A program made the position numbers and the translations under genes. Shown piece after piece: positions 1 through 11,818 of a DNA stretch of 64,000 nucleotides. The stretch's first letter is position 1; the number at the start of each line of letters is the position of its first letter. Under the pieces are notes generated by a model. That model ran no database searches. It worked only from the letters and a program-made list of their open reading frames with translations, and was not told where the DNA came from. The DNA is from Erpobdella octoculata (taxonomy: Eukaryota > Annelida > Clitellata > Hirudinida > Erpobdellidae): contig OZ022243.1 in assembly GCA_963978895.1 (NCBI GenBank), forward strand, positions 5,665,182 to 5,729,181, in the 5' to 3' direction.

Positions 1-1300
1 CACAAATAAAGTTTTTTTTCTCAAAAACTTTACTAAGTAGAGTAAGTAGTAATGCAAAAGCACTTTGGAACAATTTAGTTGTCATGATTTGAGCTCTATT
101 ACAATTTATGGCTAGAGAATGTGTGAAACTGGTTGGTAAAATTTACGACAAAATGGAATGTAAAATATCCATCTGCATCAATTTCCTTGGGCGTACTTAA
201 AGAAGTAGAACTCACAAATCTATTTTTTAAATATTTTTTAGTTATTTTAAGACTGTTTCATCTCAAAGTTTGTACTACATGTTATTTTTTTATTTTGTGT
301 GAACGAAAAAATACTACATCTCTTAGATTTTTTTAATATTACTTTCATGGTCTTTGAAACAAAGCATGTGGAAATAATAGCAACATTCTATATTGTGGAG
401 GGATAACAATTGAATATAATACTTACTGCCTAGGAACAAACATTGCGCTGCTTAAAGATATTTTCATTTAGAGTCTAGAATAAGTGTTTTACAGCAACGC
501 ATATTTTTTATTACAAATTTTGTATTACAAATTTTTTTAAACACTTATATCATAAAATTTGAGAAATATACAAAAATAGAAACTAATTAGGCAACGACAA
601 ACCTAAAAATTATGATTGCTCAATAGAATTTATTGTTGGCACTTCAAACGTCTTCGAAACTATTTTAAACGACAAACCTCGACTCTGTTGCCAACCGACT
701 TGTAAATAATTCTTTCCCTGGAATATTTCCACGGACACAAACTGAACTCCATCTCAGAACCAGTTTGACTGAAGTTCATCCGACCAGATGCTGTTGTCAT
801 TGCTAACCAATCTGAAACGATGACTTTGGTGCAGGCAGACCTGGAATTGGTTGAGCCTTTGTAAAATACTTTTTATGATGTACAGTATCGAACTGATTAA
901 TTGAAACAAGATGATTTTTTTGTATAAAATCTTTTATTTGTCATTATTTTGAACAATAATCTAAAATACCAACAAAATATTACACACTGTGCAAAGTTTG
1001 CAAAACTATCAGTTGTCATTACAAATAATGAAAATATTGCCAAAGCTAGAAATGCAAAACAAATTTTGCGTTAATTAATCTGTTCGATACTGTATTTGTC
1101 AAGCAGAATGGGTAAAGCATCTAAGAAGTAACCAGATAATTTCGATCTATTGTAATTATTTAACAATTGCTAAGTTTGAGTTAACATTTTTAAAGTTTGA
1201 CTCGTTTAAATGAAATACACAGTGTACAGAATGCTACTGTTTGCGGACGAAACTTAAAGATGAGAAATGCGCTCAAATATTGCTAGGACCGCTTGGGATT
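1..1300. other. AT-rich non-coding stretch
   Basis: No convincing gene is visible. A slightly less AT-rich patch lies near 670-860; on the minus strand it has a short open frame but resembles no family I recognise and has no clear splice sites. Confidence 0.5.
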
Positions 1301-1500
1301 NNNNNNNNNNNNNNNNNNNNNNNNNNNNNNNNNNNNNNNNNNNNNNNNNNNNNNNNNNNNNNNNNNNNNNNNNNNNNNNNNNNNNNNNNNNNNNNNNNNN
1401 NNNNNNNNNNNNNNNNNNNNNNNNNNNNNNNNNNNNNNNNNNNNNNNNNNNNNNNNNNNNNNNNNNNNNNNNNNNNNNNNNNNNNNNNNNNNNNNNNNNN
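1301..1500. other. Assembly gap (200 N)
   Basis: Exactly 200 consecutive N. The round number suggests a scaffolding placeholder rather than a measured gap, so distances across it are not reliable. Open frames that run through it have no meaning. Confidence 0.98.
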
Positions 1501-2447
1501 TAATACTCCTCTGTGACTTCCATCTACGGCTTGTGCTTCCAGCCGAGTCGGAGCGTCCGCTGTCGAATGTGCTAAGCATTGCACTCGTCCACGCGATCTT
1601 ATCGTTTAGTGCTTCTACGACGGTCAGATTAAAGACCAGAGCATGCCACATGGACATTATCTTTCATGTTCCTTTCTACCCCCGTACACGGCACGCCATC
1701 TCTGCGTCCACTTGCATGCCGTACGGTCCTCTGATTTCCCCTCCAGCTCTCCCTTGGTTTTCGCGAAAGCCATTGAAGTTTTTACAGGCTTTATGTTGCT
1801 ATTTTTAATTCATTTTTTTAAATATTTATTTCTATACAATTGCGATTTTTCTTAATCGTTGAACGTCTAGCTTCGGCAGTCGCTTATTATTATTAAAAAC
1901 AAGATTGATCAATTGAAACAAGATGAGGGTAAAGTGGAAATTGAAGCATTACAGTCAAAACTAAAAATTCTCTCATCCCTGAAATTAAATTTTTTAATCG
2001 CCTTGTAGCTTACTTTATGTTGATATCCATGTCTGCGTGATCCGTATTCTTTTTTTTTAACCTTCTTTCAATCAATCCATCAATCAATCAATCAATCATT
2101 CAGTCAATCAGTTTATTTGCTTGTGTCAATCGTGACAATTGGAGTCCTTTGATGCGAGTTGGCGTGTCTTGCGAACGTTGCGTGGAATTAGACTCAAAAA
2201 GTGTGAGTGTTGGTGTTTGTGTGTGTGCGGGTGATGGTATTAAAGAAAATTCTACTTTTGTCAAATTTGTAATAAATTACTTTGTGTTTATATTGATTTT
2301 TTTAAATAAATTGCACTTAATTCTTTTCATTACTCAGACTAATTTGTATTTTCCCATTGTGTTATTCAACTCCGCTGTTTTGAACAAACTAACAAATCAA
2401 CTGGAGCGTACAGAAACTTTTATTCTCCACTCCAAGTAAGCGTATCC
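1501..2447. other. Non-coding stretch with short ATCA-type repeat
   Basis: 1501-1760 is less AT-rich than its surroundings and could hold an exon next to the gap, but I recognise no domain. A short ATCA/TCAA repeat lies near 2066-2112. Nothing else stands out. Confidence 0.4.
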
Positions 2448-2615
2448 TGTGATGTACAACAATGTACAACACTGTACAACGCTGTACAACACTGTACAAC
2501 ACTGTACAACGCTATACAACACTGTACAACACTGTATAATATTGTACAACAATATACAGCACTGTACAACACTGTAAAACACTATACAGTACTGTACAAC
2601 ACTGTACCACTCTCA
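2448..2615. repeat. 10-bp minisatellite (GTACAACACT)n
   Basis: About 16 units of a 10-bp motif close to TACAACACTG, with point variants such as CGCTG, AATAT and TACAGCACTG. Each junction creates a TGTACA-like palindrome. The minus-strand open frame here (Cys/Val/Leu/Tyr-rich) is a by-product of the repeat. Confidence 0.9.
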
Positions 2616-2761
2616 ATTTAACATTATCATCCAGAGGTATTTTATCGTATCTATCGAAAGAAAAAACTAACAACCTATAATAAAGCGACGCATAAATCAG
2701 TAATTAACCACAAGAGAACTAACTCGACGGCACCACAACGAACCACGACGAACCAACCAAC

Positions 2762-3133
2762 CTGGCGCACAGCGAAACGACGCTTCAAGATAGGACGCGA
2801 AGTCTCTCTCGCACGGCTTCTCGTCCACCAGACTTCGAATGCTGACGACGCACGCCTTTCGACCGGAGCACTTCTCGTCGAAACGGGCCAGCACGTCGAC
2901 GGAGCAGCCGATGTTGTAGTCGCCCTTGACGCAGCGACCGACCCGCATGCGACCGTACACGGCCGATGTCATGATGATGACGTCGGTGGGATGCTGACAG
3001 ATCGGTGTGAAGTGCTCGGTAAGGCAATATTCAGCTGAGATGGTCGCCAATTTAGCTGCTTCTAGCCCGTCTGCGCTGCTACTGTCTTGGATAGTAAGCG
3101 GTCTCAAACTTGAGGTTACTTTCAGACAGAGAC
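2762..3133 (-). CDS. SUEL / galactose-binding lectin domain exon
   Basis: Internal exon encoding a SUEL-type (rhamnose/galactose-binding) lectin domain, the fold found in egg lectins, latrophilins and EVA-1-like proteins. Visible family hallmarks are SAVYGRM (the YGR motif), a Cys after about 12 residues, CSGRKACVV, and a C-terminal PCERDFASYLEASFRC, which matches the usual DPC...KYL...Y.C block. The exon is bounded by a plausible acceptor (TTGACAG before 3133) and donor (CAG then GTTGGT after 2762). Both are phase 1, giving a symmetrical 372-bp exon, as expected of a shuffled extracellular module. The frame could instead run on to a stop at 2697-2699. No partner exons were recognised nearby; they may lie in or beyond the N gap. 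The domain call is confident. The parent gene (membrane receptor or secreted lectin) is unknown. Confidence 0.8.
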
Positions 3134-3882
3134 CTGTCAATGTAGACAAGTTATATAAATATATGATGTAGATATATGTACTTTTTTTTATTGATAATAA
3201 GTTGTGTTAGTAATTAAAACAAGTGAAGCAAAAACAAAATTTTTTAAAAACACATTTTTATATTTTTACTACATAAACAACAAACATATTAGCATAGACA
3301 ATAAATAGTTCGACGAAAATATCACAAATAGTTATTTAATTAAATTTTGTCCAATCGACTTGAAAATTTGATAGAATGCATTGTTAATCAGTTCGGAGGT
3401 ATGTTTAAATTTGTAAGTCTCTAGCTCATCGGGAAGTTAGTTTAAAATCGATTGCAAATTTTGACTACAGATCGACAGACAGAGAAGTCAAGTTAAGTAA
3501 AAGTGTGTAAAAACGGTAAAATCATACATTGAGCTATTATACAGTATATCTTAAATCTGCCAAAATCAGTTGAAAAGGTGTATTAATATATAATTTATTT
3601 TTAACGGTGTTGTACAATTTAAAAGCAATTGAGCTGAATTATAAAAAGAGTGTTGCATAAAAACTGGCTCAAACATTCATCTTTATAAGCAGCTTCACTC
3701 ACAGGATCTAGCTTGGCCGAACCCCCACTCTAGTTTCTGGCAAAAATCGGACACCGAGTAAAAAATACTGTAAAGTAATGTGGCAATGTGGACATTAATT
3801 AATGTAATAAGTTAATTTGTAATAAAATGTCATTTGTGGTGCTTGGAAAATGCAACGTGTAAGGATACCATGTGTAACAATA
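3134..3882. other. AT-rich non-coding stretch
   Basis: Lies upstream of the SUEL exon (minus strand) and is presumably intron. No domain, RNA gene or repeat array was seen. Confidence 0.4.
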
Positions 3883-4041
3883 TACAGTAGAACCTCTCTT
3901 ATGTGACTTCTCCATTGCCACGTAAAATCGGTCGCTTAAGTGGGAGTGTTGCATAAGGGAAAAAGTCGCATTTTCTTCAGAAATACATATGAAAACAAAA
4001 AAGAGTAATTAGTAGGTTTTTTTTTAAAAGTCAACTAAATG

Positions 4042-4405
4042 TCATATATGAAAATTATGATTTAAAATTGTTCCAGATGTTTGTTTTGAATCAATGTCTT
4101 CAATGTTTTCCTTTTCTTGTCCAACCACAATTGGGACGCCTTGGACATTCAAACTTGTTGGCTCATTAGTATCACCATTGACATACTCTTCTAAATTGAC
4201 TTCCGTCAGGATTGGATGGTCTAGCATATCACCATCGAATTCTAGAACCTCTGTAGAATTTATGACATCACATGGAACGAAACCGCATTTACGAAAGCAT
4301 TTTGTGATTGTGTCTTCTTAGACATGGAGCCATGAAACTCGAAGCCAATTAACTTATTAAATGACGTAAAAACATCTTCCGGCAATTCAACTTCACATTT
4401 TGAAT
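4042..4405 (-). pseudogene. Tigger/pogo transposase C-terminal remnant
   Basis: On the minus strand one frame reads SKCEVELPEDVF then KLIGFEFHG. A neighbouring frame carries ITKCFRKCGFVPCDV, which is the conserved I-x-x-CFR-x-x-GF block that follows the DDE domain in Tigger/JRK transposases. An acidic stretch starting MLDHPILTEVNLEEYVNGD follows. Frameshifts and stops separate these blocks, so this is a decayed copy. The same acidic stretch recurs on the plus strand near 49500-49650. Confidence 0.7.
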
Positions 4406-4420
4406 AATACCGGCATCACA

Positions 4421-4919
4421 CAAACTCCGCCTCGCTAATTGCGAGCCAGTCTCAAGCCTGGAGAAAGGAGGAGGGAAAAGTAAAAAGGATCAAATTCTGA
4501 TCCACGACAGGAAGTACTTAAGTGCTTCATACATACAGCCATTAAATTCTTAAAACACCTGGTGTTAAGGACTATAAACTATTATAAAAAAAAACCGGCA
4601 TCACACAAAGTCGTAGCGAGGGTGCAGTGGGAGAATTGCCCTCGGGTGCAAGGCTGGAGGAGGCAAAATTTCTGTGAGCAAAACAGTTTTTATTGTTATT
4701 TTGCTGTATCTAGCAACATCTATGGCTCCGACTAGCCTTCGGTCATCAGGTTTTTTAGAAGGAAAAATAAAAAAGGGGTTTGAAATTTTTTTTGAAAAGT
4801 GCCTTCGACTACCCCCTCCAGTCATCAGGTTTTTTGGAAGCAAAAAGCAAAAGAGGTTATGTAGGGGTGCAGATTTTGTGTTTTGTCCCCAGGCGCAGAT
4901 GATCCTAGCTACGTTTCTG
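4421..4919. mobile_element. Non-autonomous insertion inside the Tigger copy
   Basis: The sister Tigger copy (near 49240, inverted) is uninterrupted here. In this copy GGCATCACA occurs at 4412-4420 and again at 4919-4927, an 8-9 bp target duplication around about 500 bp of foreign DNA; an 8-bp duplication would suit hAT. Inside are a GTCGTAGCGAGGG block (about 4610-4690) of a GC-rich family also seen at 57778-57848, and two roughly 90-bp units containing TCATCAGGTTTTTTAGAAGG that resemble 38285-38710. Confidence 0.6.
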
Positions 4920-5387
4920 GCATCACATGGCTGTAATTTGGATGTGGTGTTCTTAGGAAGAAATTGAACTTTTATGTCCGAGAGCTCAATGTTACCATGA
5001 GCAGAACAGCTATTGATAAAAAGTAAAACACGTCGATTTTGTAGTTTAAATTTGTTTTTAATGCGGTTAAGCCACTCTTAGAATAATTTGGATGTCGTCC
5101 AGGCTTTCTTGTTTAAGTAATAAACCACCTGATGATGACAATGCAGGACGCATTATAGAATTATTTATTCAAAAAATCCCACAGAAACAAGGTTACGGAG
5201 TTTGTCGCATAAGAGAAACAGATTAATATGGAAGAGTAAGGGAGTTTCAATCCGTGCCAAATATTTAGGTCGTATATGCACAAAGTCCTATAATGGGGGG
5301 TCTTATAAGCAAAGTCCCACTGTAATGTGTATAGATGTAATTTGCAGTGATGTAATTTATAGCGCACAACAATTAATTTGTGTAATG

Positions 5388-5805
5388 TATAACAAGTAAA
5401 AATGTAATTGTATCATTATGTAAAAATGTAATTGTATCATTATGTAAAAATGTAATTGTATCATTATGTAAAAATTTAATTGTATCATTATGCAAAAATG
5501 TAATTGTATCATTATGTAAAAATGTAATTGTATCATTATGTAAAAATGTAATTGTATCATTATGTAAAAATTTAATTGTATCATTATGTAAAAATGTAAT
5601 TGCATCATTACGCAAAAAAGTAATTGTATCATTATGTAAAAATGTAATTGTATCATTATGTAAAATTATAATTGTATCATTATGTAAAAATGTAATTGTA
5701 TCATTATGCAAAAATGTAATTATCATTATGTAAAATGTAATTGTATAATTATGTAAAATGTAAATGTATCATTATGTAAAAATGTAATTGTATCATTATG
5801 TAATG
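5388..5805. repeat. 24-bp minisatellite
   Basis: About 17 tandem copies of a 24-bp unit (ATGTAATTGTATCATTATGT plus AAAA), nearly identical through 5700 and degenerate after that. Because 24 is divisible by 3, the minus strand stays open as an HNDTITFL-type octapeptide repeat. No start context, splice site or neighbouring exon supports coding. Confidence 0.92.
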
Positions 5806-7548
5806 GTGTAATGGCGTGTATCAATAGGCTATCGGCCATTTTATCATCTTAAAAATACATCGTTAAATTTTATTTGTAAAAGAAAAAAGTCTGCGTTCGT
5901 GTGATTCCATTCTGGAATATGAGTAGATTTACTCCGCGATAAAAGCCGTATAAAGAAGAATTACGAGGACTGCAATGTACTTATCACATGATCATTTTTA
6001 TGGCGCATTGTAAAATTAATTTTATCTTTTCAAAGATTAGAATTAATTTCATGATTTAATAGAGTAACTGTTTTTATTTTACTATAATTTCAAATTATAT
6101 ATATATAAATAAATAATATATATATATATATATATATTCACTAGTGGATATATATATATATATATATATACTAGAGATATCCTATAAAAAATGACGGATT
6201 TTTTTAAATTTCATTATTTATTATTTTACGATTGTAGCGCCACCTTTTTTATCTTTAGGACTGACAGTGTACAATTGCGAAATAACTTTTAATATTAAAT
6301 ATATTATTATTAAAAAATATTTAACTTACAAAAAGTATATAAAAAAATTATTTTTTTAATTATTTATAAATGTTATATATAAATTAATTTACCATAGATT
6401 GCTGATCGTCACACAAAAAGTCTTACACAAACATGGGTTATTATATATATACTAATATACATTAATGAAAATCCGTCAAAATTGACGGATTTTTTTAAAA
6501 TATCAACATATGTTGCGATTGCAGCACCATGTTACAGCGTTACGCAAAGTCCTAGCATACATACATACAGACATAGGAAATTATTCATGTTGATATAAGT
6601 ATGTATAAGTATATATATAAATATATATATACACAATACACCTATATAGAATACATACATGAGTATAGATATAATTAATAAAGAAGAATATAGCGTTGGT
6701 ATGTTAATGATGTTGATGAACCATACGCATGCAAGATATTGGATGGCGTTCAATCCACCACAGAATTACGCGAATATAAATAGCTCAAAGAAGGAATGGA
6801 ACTAGGACTGTCTGTCAACGTGAAAACCGACTTGTCTCATGCTTGTACTCTTGCCGACTAAGCCGCACGCCACCCCAAGAAAAAGGATGGCTCGTTATGA
6901 TAGGCTCAAATATTGGCTTGGCATACATAGAAGACTGGGTAGCGCACAATCCACCACAGAATAAATACTATCTACCATCTGTGTGTATATATATATATAC
7001 ACATAATATATAAAAATTATATTATATATATATATATATGTAAATTATATTATATATATATGTAAATTATATTCTATGTATATTCATATATTCGTTATAT
7101 ATTGAATTGAAAAAAAAACCAGATGATGTTTAAAACACATTTCGACTGGCAAAGAAAGAACTGGATCGATATTGAATAGTTTTTTTTTATAATTCAAGCA
7201 GAGCAAGATTTTGAGTAAAAAGTTGATTCAGAACATGATTGATTGATCCTGATGAATGTCCCACTCAGATTATTCTATCAACAACTTCACACGCACATGA
7301 ACATGCAAAAAACTTCGATATTATATCGAGCAGTGACATATGGAAATATTGCGTCTGTGAATAGAAAGAAAAAACTAAATTATAAATATAAAATTATTAT
7401 TTTGTTATAAATATAATATTTAAAATCTTTTGGTCATAGGTTTTTTCAACTCATGAATAAAAATCAATAATTAAATTAATATCAAGAATACAAGATTATT
7501 AGATGATGAAATGAGTAAACAAATGATGAGAAATTGGAAATGCGACAA

Positions 7549-7589
<41 letters not shown>

Positions 7590-9192
7590 TAAAATATGAT
7601 GGATTTGTAGTAAATGATGGGAGAAATCATGTGCTACCTTGTAACCTGTTTAATGAACAAGAATGATTAACGATTCAATATGGTGAATAATAGAATAAAA
7701 GATATAAACAATAAAAACCGATATATTATGAGTAATATATAATGACGATAAACAACATAATATTGTTACACTCCTGTATTAAAATGCACATCCCTAGCGG
7801 AAACCAGGTGTTGTGGGCGGTCGATGTTTTTGTGGTGGCTTGTTGATGTACTCGTTCGAATTTTCATTAACTCTTTTCATTATATGAGAATAAAGTTTAA
7901 TTTAAAGAATATGAACTGCTTATTGCTACTCTCAAGTGGTGCTGATGACGATGCTAATTGACTAGCAGGTATCGAGAATAACTTCTTCTTTTTTTTATAA
8001 ATAATACCATATTATGATTTGTATAATATTACCTATGATATAAGATTATGAGCAATTATAATGTAATAAATGCTATTTTATGGCTGAAATTATAATAGGG
8101 CATGTGATTAACGACGTTATATCATGTCAGATTTAATTTCATAAAACTATATCTTAAAAGACATTAATCATCATTTCGTATAATAATAATAAACAAAATA
8201 AATCGATATTTAATATTAAGTATATTATTACGAGAAGTTATAAAGCAATACAGTCAGACGAATGATATGGCGCAATATAACAGAGCAAATAGAGAAAGCG
8301 CATGCAATTCTACGTTGTACTTACATGACGATGTTGAACATCTTTCGTGTCTTGTGTCAATAAGTCTTTGACCATGCGATATAATACTTTCATTTTATTT
8401 TATTTAATACTTTGAATTTTATTATTTGTAATTTATAACAATTATTATAGAATTTATATTATTATTTAAACTAGTTTTATTATTACTATTTAAAGATTAA
8501 ATAAGAATATTTGAATCCTTATGGATAACAGCGTTTATATATGCTGCATTGACATTATGATTAATAATTTTTAGTTTCTTATTTTATTGTGATAAATTAT
8601 AAAAACCTCAATTTATTTGACATAATTTCGGGAAAAATGCTAATATCAAATATATTTTATTCATTTTAAATAATTAAAATAATTTATTTAATTGCTTATT
8701 TATTTTTATTTGTTCCATTATTGGTTTTAATTACTCAGTTTTGTTTGCAATTTGAAGTTTTTCACCTGTCATTAATTTCAACACAATAAACATTTCTTCA
8801 TGATTTTATGATAGATTGAATATTTCCGCATTGCAAAGATAAACTCTACCTCTGTAATGATGTACCCACAACCCTAAAAAAGATCGTTAAACCACTTTCT
8901 CTCCCTCCCTTTTCTTTCTCTCTCTTTAGTTTTCCTCTCTCTTTCTTTTTCTCTCTCCTTCTCCTCCTAAATATTCATATAATTGTTTGCTGCTGTACAT
9001 CCCTCAAGAGTGCGATACATAAAACGCATCTCTAACGGAAACTTGAGGGTGAACACTTTAAGAAAGCACAAGTACACCTGCCCTTGCACGCCCCAGGACC
9101 CAATTTTCCATTCGTAGTCTTTCGTCGAATGGCGTGTCACCCTCGGGTTACATACTACGGAAATACGAACGTACTCCACTGTCCCTGCGACG
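5806..9192. other. AT-rich non-coding stretch with TA runs
   Basis: No gene seen. (TA)n runs lie at about 6095-6175, 6985-7065 and 7550-7585. Two direct copies of a short motif (TGACGGATTTTTTTAAA followed by GATTGYAGCRCCA) start near 6191 and 6483; the second is followed by an ACATACATACAGACATAGG tail like those near 24810 and 58215. A CT-rich stretch lies at 8895-8970. Confidence 0.5.
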
Positions 9193-9346
9193 TATGTGTA
9201 TGTGCAAATGTGTATATGTGTGTCTGTGTGCAGGAGTTGTGTTTGTATGCATGTGTGTGTGTGCGTGTGTGTGTGCGCGTGTGTGTGTGTGTGTGCGTGC
9301 GTGTGTTTGTGTGTGTGTGTGTGCGGGCGTCTGTGTGGACATTTGC
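9193..9346. repeat. (GT)n-rich microsatellite
   Basis: Interrupted GT dinucleotide run, with variants GC, GTATGC and GTTTGT. The Cys/Val and Thr/His open frames across it are repeat artefacts. Confidence 0.9.
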
Positions 9347-9415
9347 ATAAAAAGGGAACATAATTTACTTAGCGCAAACATCATCACATCACGCAAAACA
9401 GCGCCTGACAAATAA

Positions 9416-9476
9416 TGACGTCATCAATGACGTAATGCACCGAGATGAACCACGTGGCTGGTCGGTCTATTTATAG
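9416..9476. promoter_or_regulatory. Cluster of CRE, E-box and MEF2/TATA-like sites
   Basis: Within about 60 bp there are a full palindromic CRE (TGACGTCA, 9416-9423), a CRE-like TGACGTAA (9428-9435), a CACGTG E-box (9451-9456) and CTATTTATAG (9467-9476), which fits the MEF2 consensus and is also TATA-like. Such clustering suggests a promoter or enhancer, but no clear first exon was found beside it. Confidence 0.35.
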
Positions 9477-9697
9477 TTCACATTTTTGGCGGGCGAAAGT
9501 GGCGGTTTTATTAATTTTAGATCTCGAGAAAACCACGATTATTAAATTTAAAAAAATATTAGATCAGAAAAGTGTTTTATTGGATTTTCATGAGCTTGAA
9601 AACACGTCCTTCACCTTTAATTTAATCCACATGATAATGTCGACCATCCATTCATCATTTTTGTCACCTGTCTTCCTATATTTTTGTTGTCACCAAC

Positions 9698-9794
9698 AGC
9701 ATCATCATCATCATCAGCACCACCACCACCATCATCATCATCATAAACATCATCATCATCATCATCAACATCATCATCAACATCCTCCTCCTCC

Positions 9795-9827
<33 letters not shown>

Positions 9828-9842
9828 ACATCATCATCAGCA
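9698..9842. repeat. (ATC)n-type trinucleotide array
   Basis: CATCAT/CACCAC/CCTCCT-rich tract. The poly-histidine frame (plus) and poly-methionine frame (minus) are artefacts of the trinucleotide repeat. Confidence 0.9.
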
Positions 9843-10126
9843 GCAGGTACTTTAAAACCAGCAACACGATACTATTTTATCATTTGTTTTCTCAGATTTT
9901 AAAATCATAAACTCAGTCAATGCAAAATAAACATAAAGAATATAATGTTCTTTGATGCTCTACTAAAAATATTTATACACGTGGCCCTGTCATCTCCCTG
10001 GGACGGATTAAAATCCGAACCATTAAAATGGCAAACATACAGAAGATCACATTACTGCAATTCAATTGGTCAGGTCATTCAACGCTACGTAAGACTGGCT
10101 AATCTGCGTTTTTTTTGCGCTGCTGA

Positions 10127-10198
10127 TCCAAATACTCCAGGTACTCCAGGTACTCCAGGTACTCCAGGTGCTCCAGGTACTCCAGGTACTCCAGGTGA
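10127..10198 (+). repeat. 9-bp repeat encoding collagen-like Gly-Thr-Pro
   Basis: Seven to eight copies of GGTACTCCA with one GGTGCTCCA variant. In the plus frame they read as GTP/GAP triplets, a Gly-X-Y pattern, ending in a stop soon after (Gly-Glu-Thr-Phe-stop), or possibly at a CAG|GTGAAA donor. It could be an exon of a collagen-stalk protein or simply a short minisatellite. The preceding frame shows no recognisable domain. Confidence 0.5.
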
Positions 10199-11575
10199 AA
10201 CTTTCTAAATAATATGAGTATTTAGTAGAACTGAAGCACATATAATAAATCCATTATTTTTTTCCGACAAAATGTTAATGCAAAACTTGTAATACTTCTT
10301 GGACATCACCCCCACCCCTCTTGATGCACACGAAAGCTGTGATGACAGACTTTAAGTTGGGAGCCTTGCATGGACTGTTCTCATTCTTTTATCCAAACAA
10401 TCACCAACGCTTATACGAATAATGATAAAAGTAATAATCACTACCATCCCCACCAAAATCATTTTCTTTAACATCGCCACCATTATCAGCACCGCTACCA
10501 CCATTACTGCTATCACCATAACAGTTACCACTACCAAAGGCACCACTACTTCAACTATTATTACTACTACGACTACCACTATCATCGCTTCCATCATCAT
10601 CACCTTCAAACTGCATCTCAATCATCATCACAACCATGAGAACTTTTCTCGTCAAATAAAGCATTTTTGTTGCATCCACCAAACTCTCCACTGTGTACAA
10701 TTTCCATGAAATAGCTGGAAATTGCGTGCAATTAATTGCAATTTAATTGAAGATAATATCAACAGCGTGGTGACATAATTATAAAGAAATTGCTGTCTCA
10801 TTTCACGATCGTATCGAGCCTCATAGCGTCTTATGCTGCCTTAATTAACTCAACAATTCATCTGTAATTAAGAAAATTACCTCAAATTAATTTTAAAGAA
10901 ATTATTACATCATTAATTAATTTAATTTTCAAATTGCTTTCAAAATTAGTCAAAATCGCATTAAATTTCGTGCTAGAACATTGAGTACTAGAATCCTGAC
11001 GGCCGATTTTTTGCGGCCCGGCCCGTTTCATAGACTAACATTACAGGTCGACCCAGTCCCCCCGTGCTGATATGGACACGGGCTGTTTTACGGGCCCAAA
11101 TACCTATAAAAAAGCTTGGCCCGACCCTTTGCAGATATCTATTGAGTCAACCGAACGAACACATGAGTGGATATCAAAACTTTTAGATGGAACTTGAAGT
11201 TTTATTTTTATTTATTGAAACGAAGTTGAAATTAAATTGTGTTTTTGGTAAGTGGCGGGAAAGTGTATAAACAACTGAAACACGTGTCCTGAATAATTAT
11301 TTATGTCATCAAAACGGTCGCGCGAATTTTTCTTTTAAATTGAAAAACTAATTATTTCATGTCTAAATATTTTAAACTACACAACAAAATAATTATAAGA
11401 TTGTAATAATTGTTGAAACATTCTATTTAAAAGTAATAAAAAAGTTTCAAATACTCACCAGTAACGATGAAACAGTAGATTTCTAATCCCCTGATGGCTT
11501 CCATATTAATTTTTATAACATCGAAACATCCTTGTACCGTATTAAATGTATCTGTAAATATTATTGGTCAATTGT
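10199..11575. other. Non-coding stretch
   Basis: ACC/ATC-rich low-complexity DNA at about 10410-10640, then AT-rich sequence. No gene seen apart from the GC-rich repeat listed separately. Confidence 0.45.
11000..11150. repeat. GC-rich dispersed repeat (GGCCCGGCCCG family), copy 1
   Basis: GCGGCCCGGCCCGTTT ... CGGGCCCAAATACCTATAA ... CCCTTTGCAG stands out from the AT-rich surroundings. Closely similar DNA is at 24890-25040, and an inverted partial copy at about 29965-30060. Family identity is unknown. Confidence 0.6.
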
Positions 11576-11818
11576 ATCGTAGCACGTGGCCTTGTATCAT
11601 AACACGTGATCTTGCATTGCAACATGTGGTCTCCTGTCGTATCACGTGATGTTGTATCATAACATGTGATCTTATACTACACCACGAGGTCGAGTATCAT
11701 TATACGTGACTTATGTCATAACACGTGATCCAGTATCACAGCAAGTGATCTTGTATCATAACATGTGATCTTGTGTCATAGCACGTGATCTTGAATCATA
11801 ACACGTAATCTCGTTGAT
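11576..11818. repeat. 20-bp minisatellite carrying E-box palindromes
   Basis: About 12 degenerate units near CTTGTATCATAACACGTGAT, almost all exactly 20 bp long. The CACGTG core is exact in five units and is CATGTG in three others. Confidence 0.85.

Larger units (their letters stand above)
3885..5322. mobile_element. Degenerate pogo/Tigger-like DNA transposon
   Basis: The left end begins CAGTAGAACCTCTCTTATG and is preceded by TA. The right end finishes GTCCCACTG followed by TA, so the element has a TA target duplication and imperfect inverted ends typical of the Tc1/mariner-pogo superfamily. A related element at 48987-49988 matches it over much of its length in inverse orientation. Coding remnants lie on the minus strand (see 4042-4405). 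It is interrupted by a roughly 500-bp insertion. Non-functional. Confidence 0.75.

Noticed and set aside
1241..1808. Frames crossing the N block
   Set aside because: Translation through 200 N is meaningless.
5357..5726. HNDTITFL octapeptide repeat frames (99-117 codons)
   Set aside because: A 24-bp minisatellite without splice sites or start context.
9445..9855. Histidine-rich 136-codon frame
   Set aside because: The His tract is an ATC/CAC microsatellite and the upstream part matches no domain.
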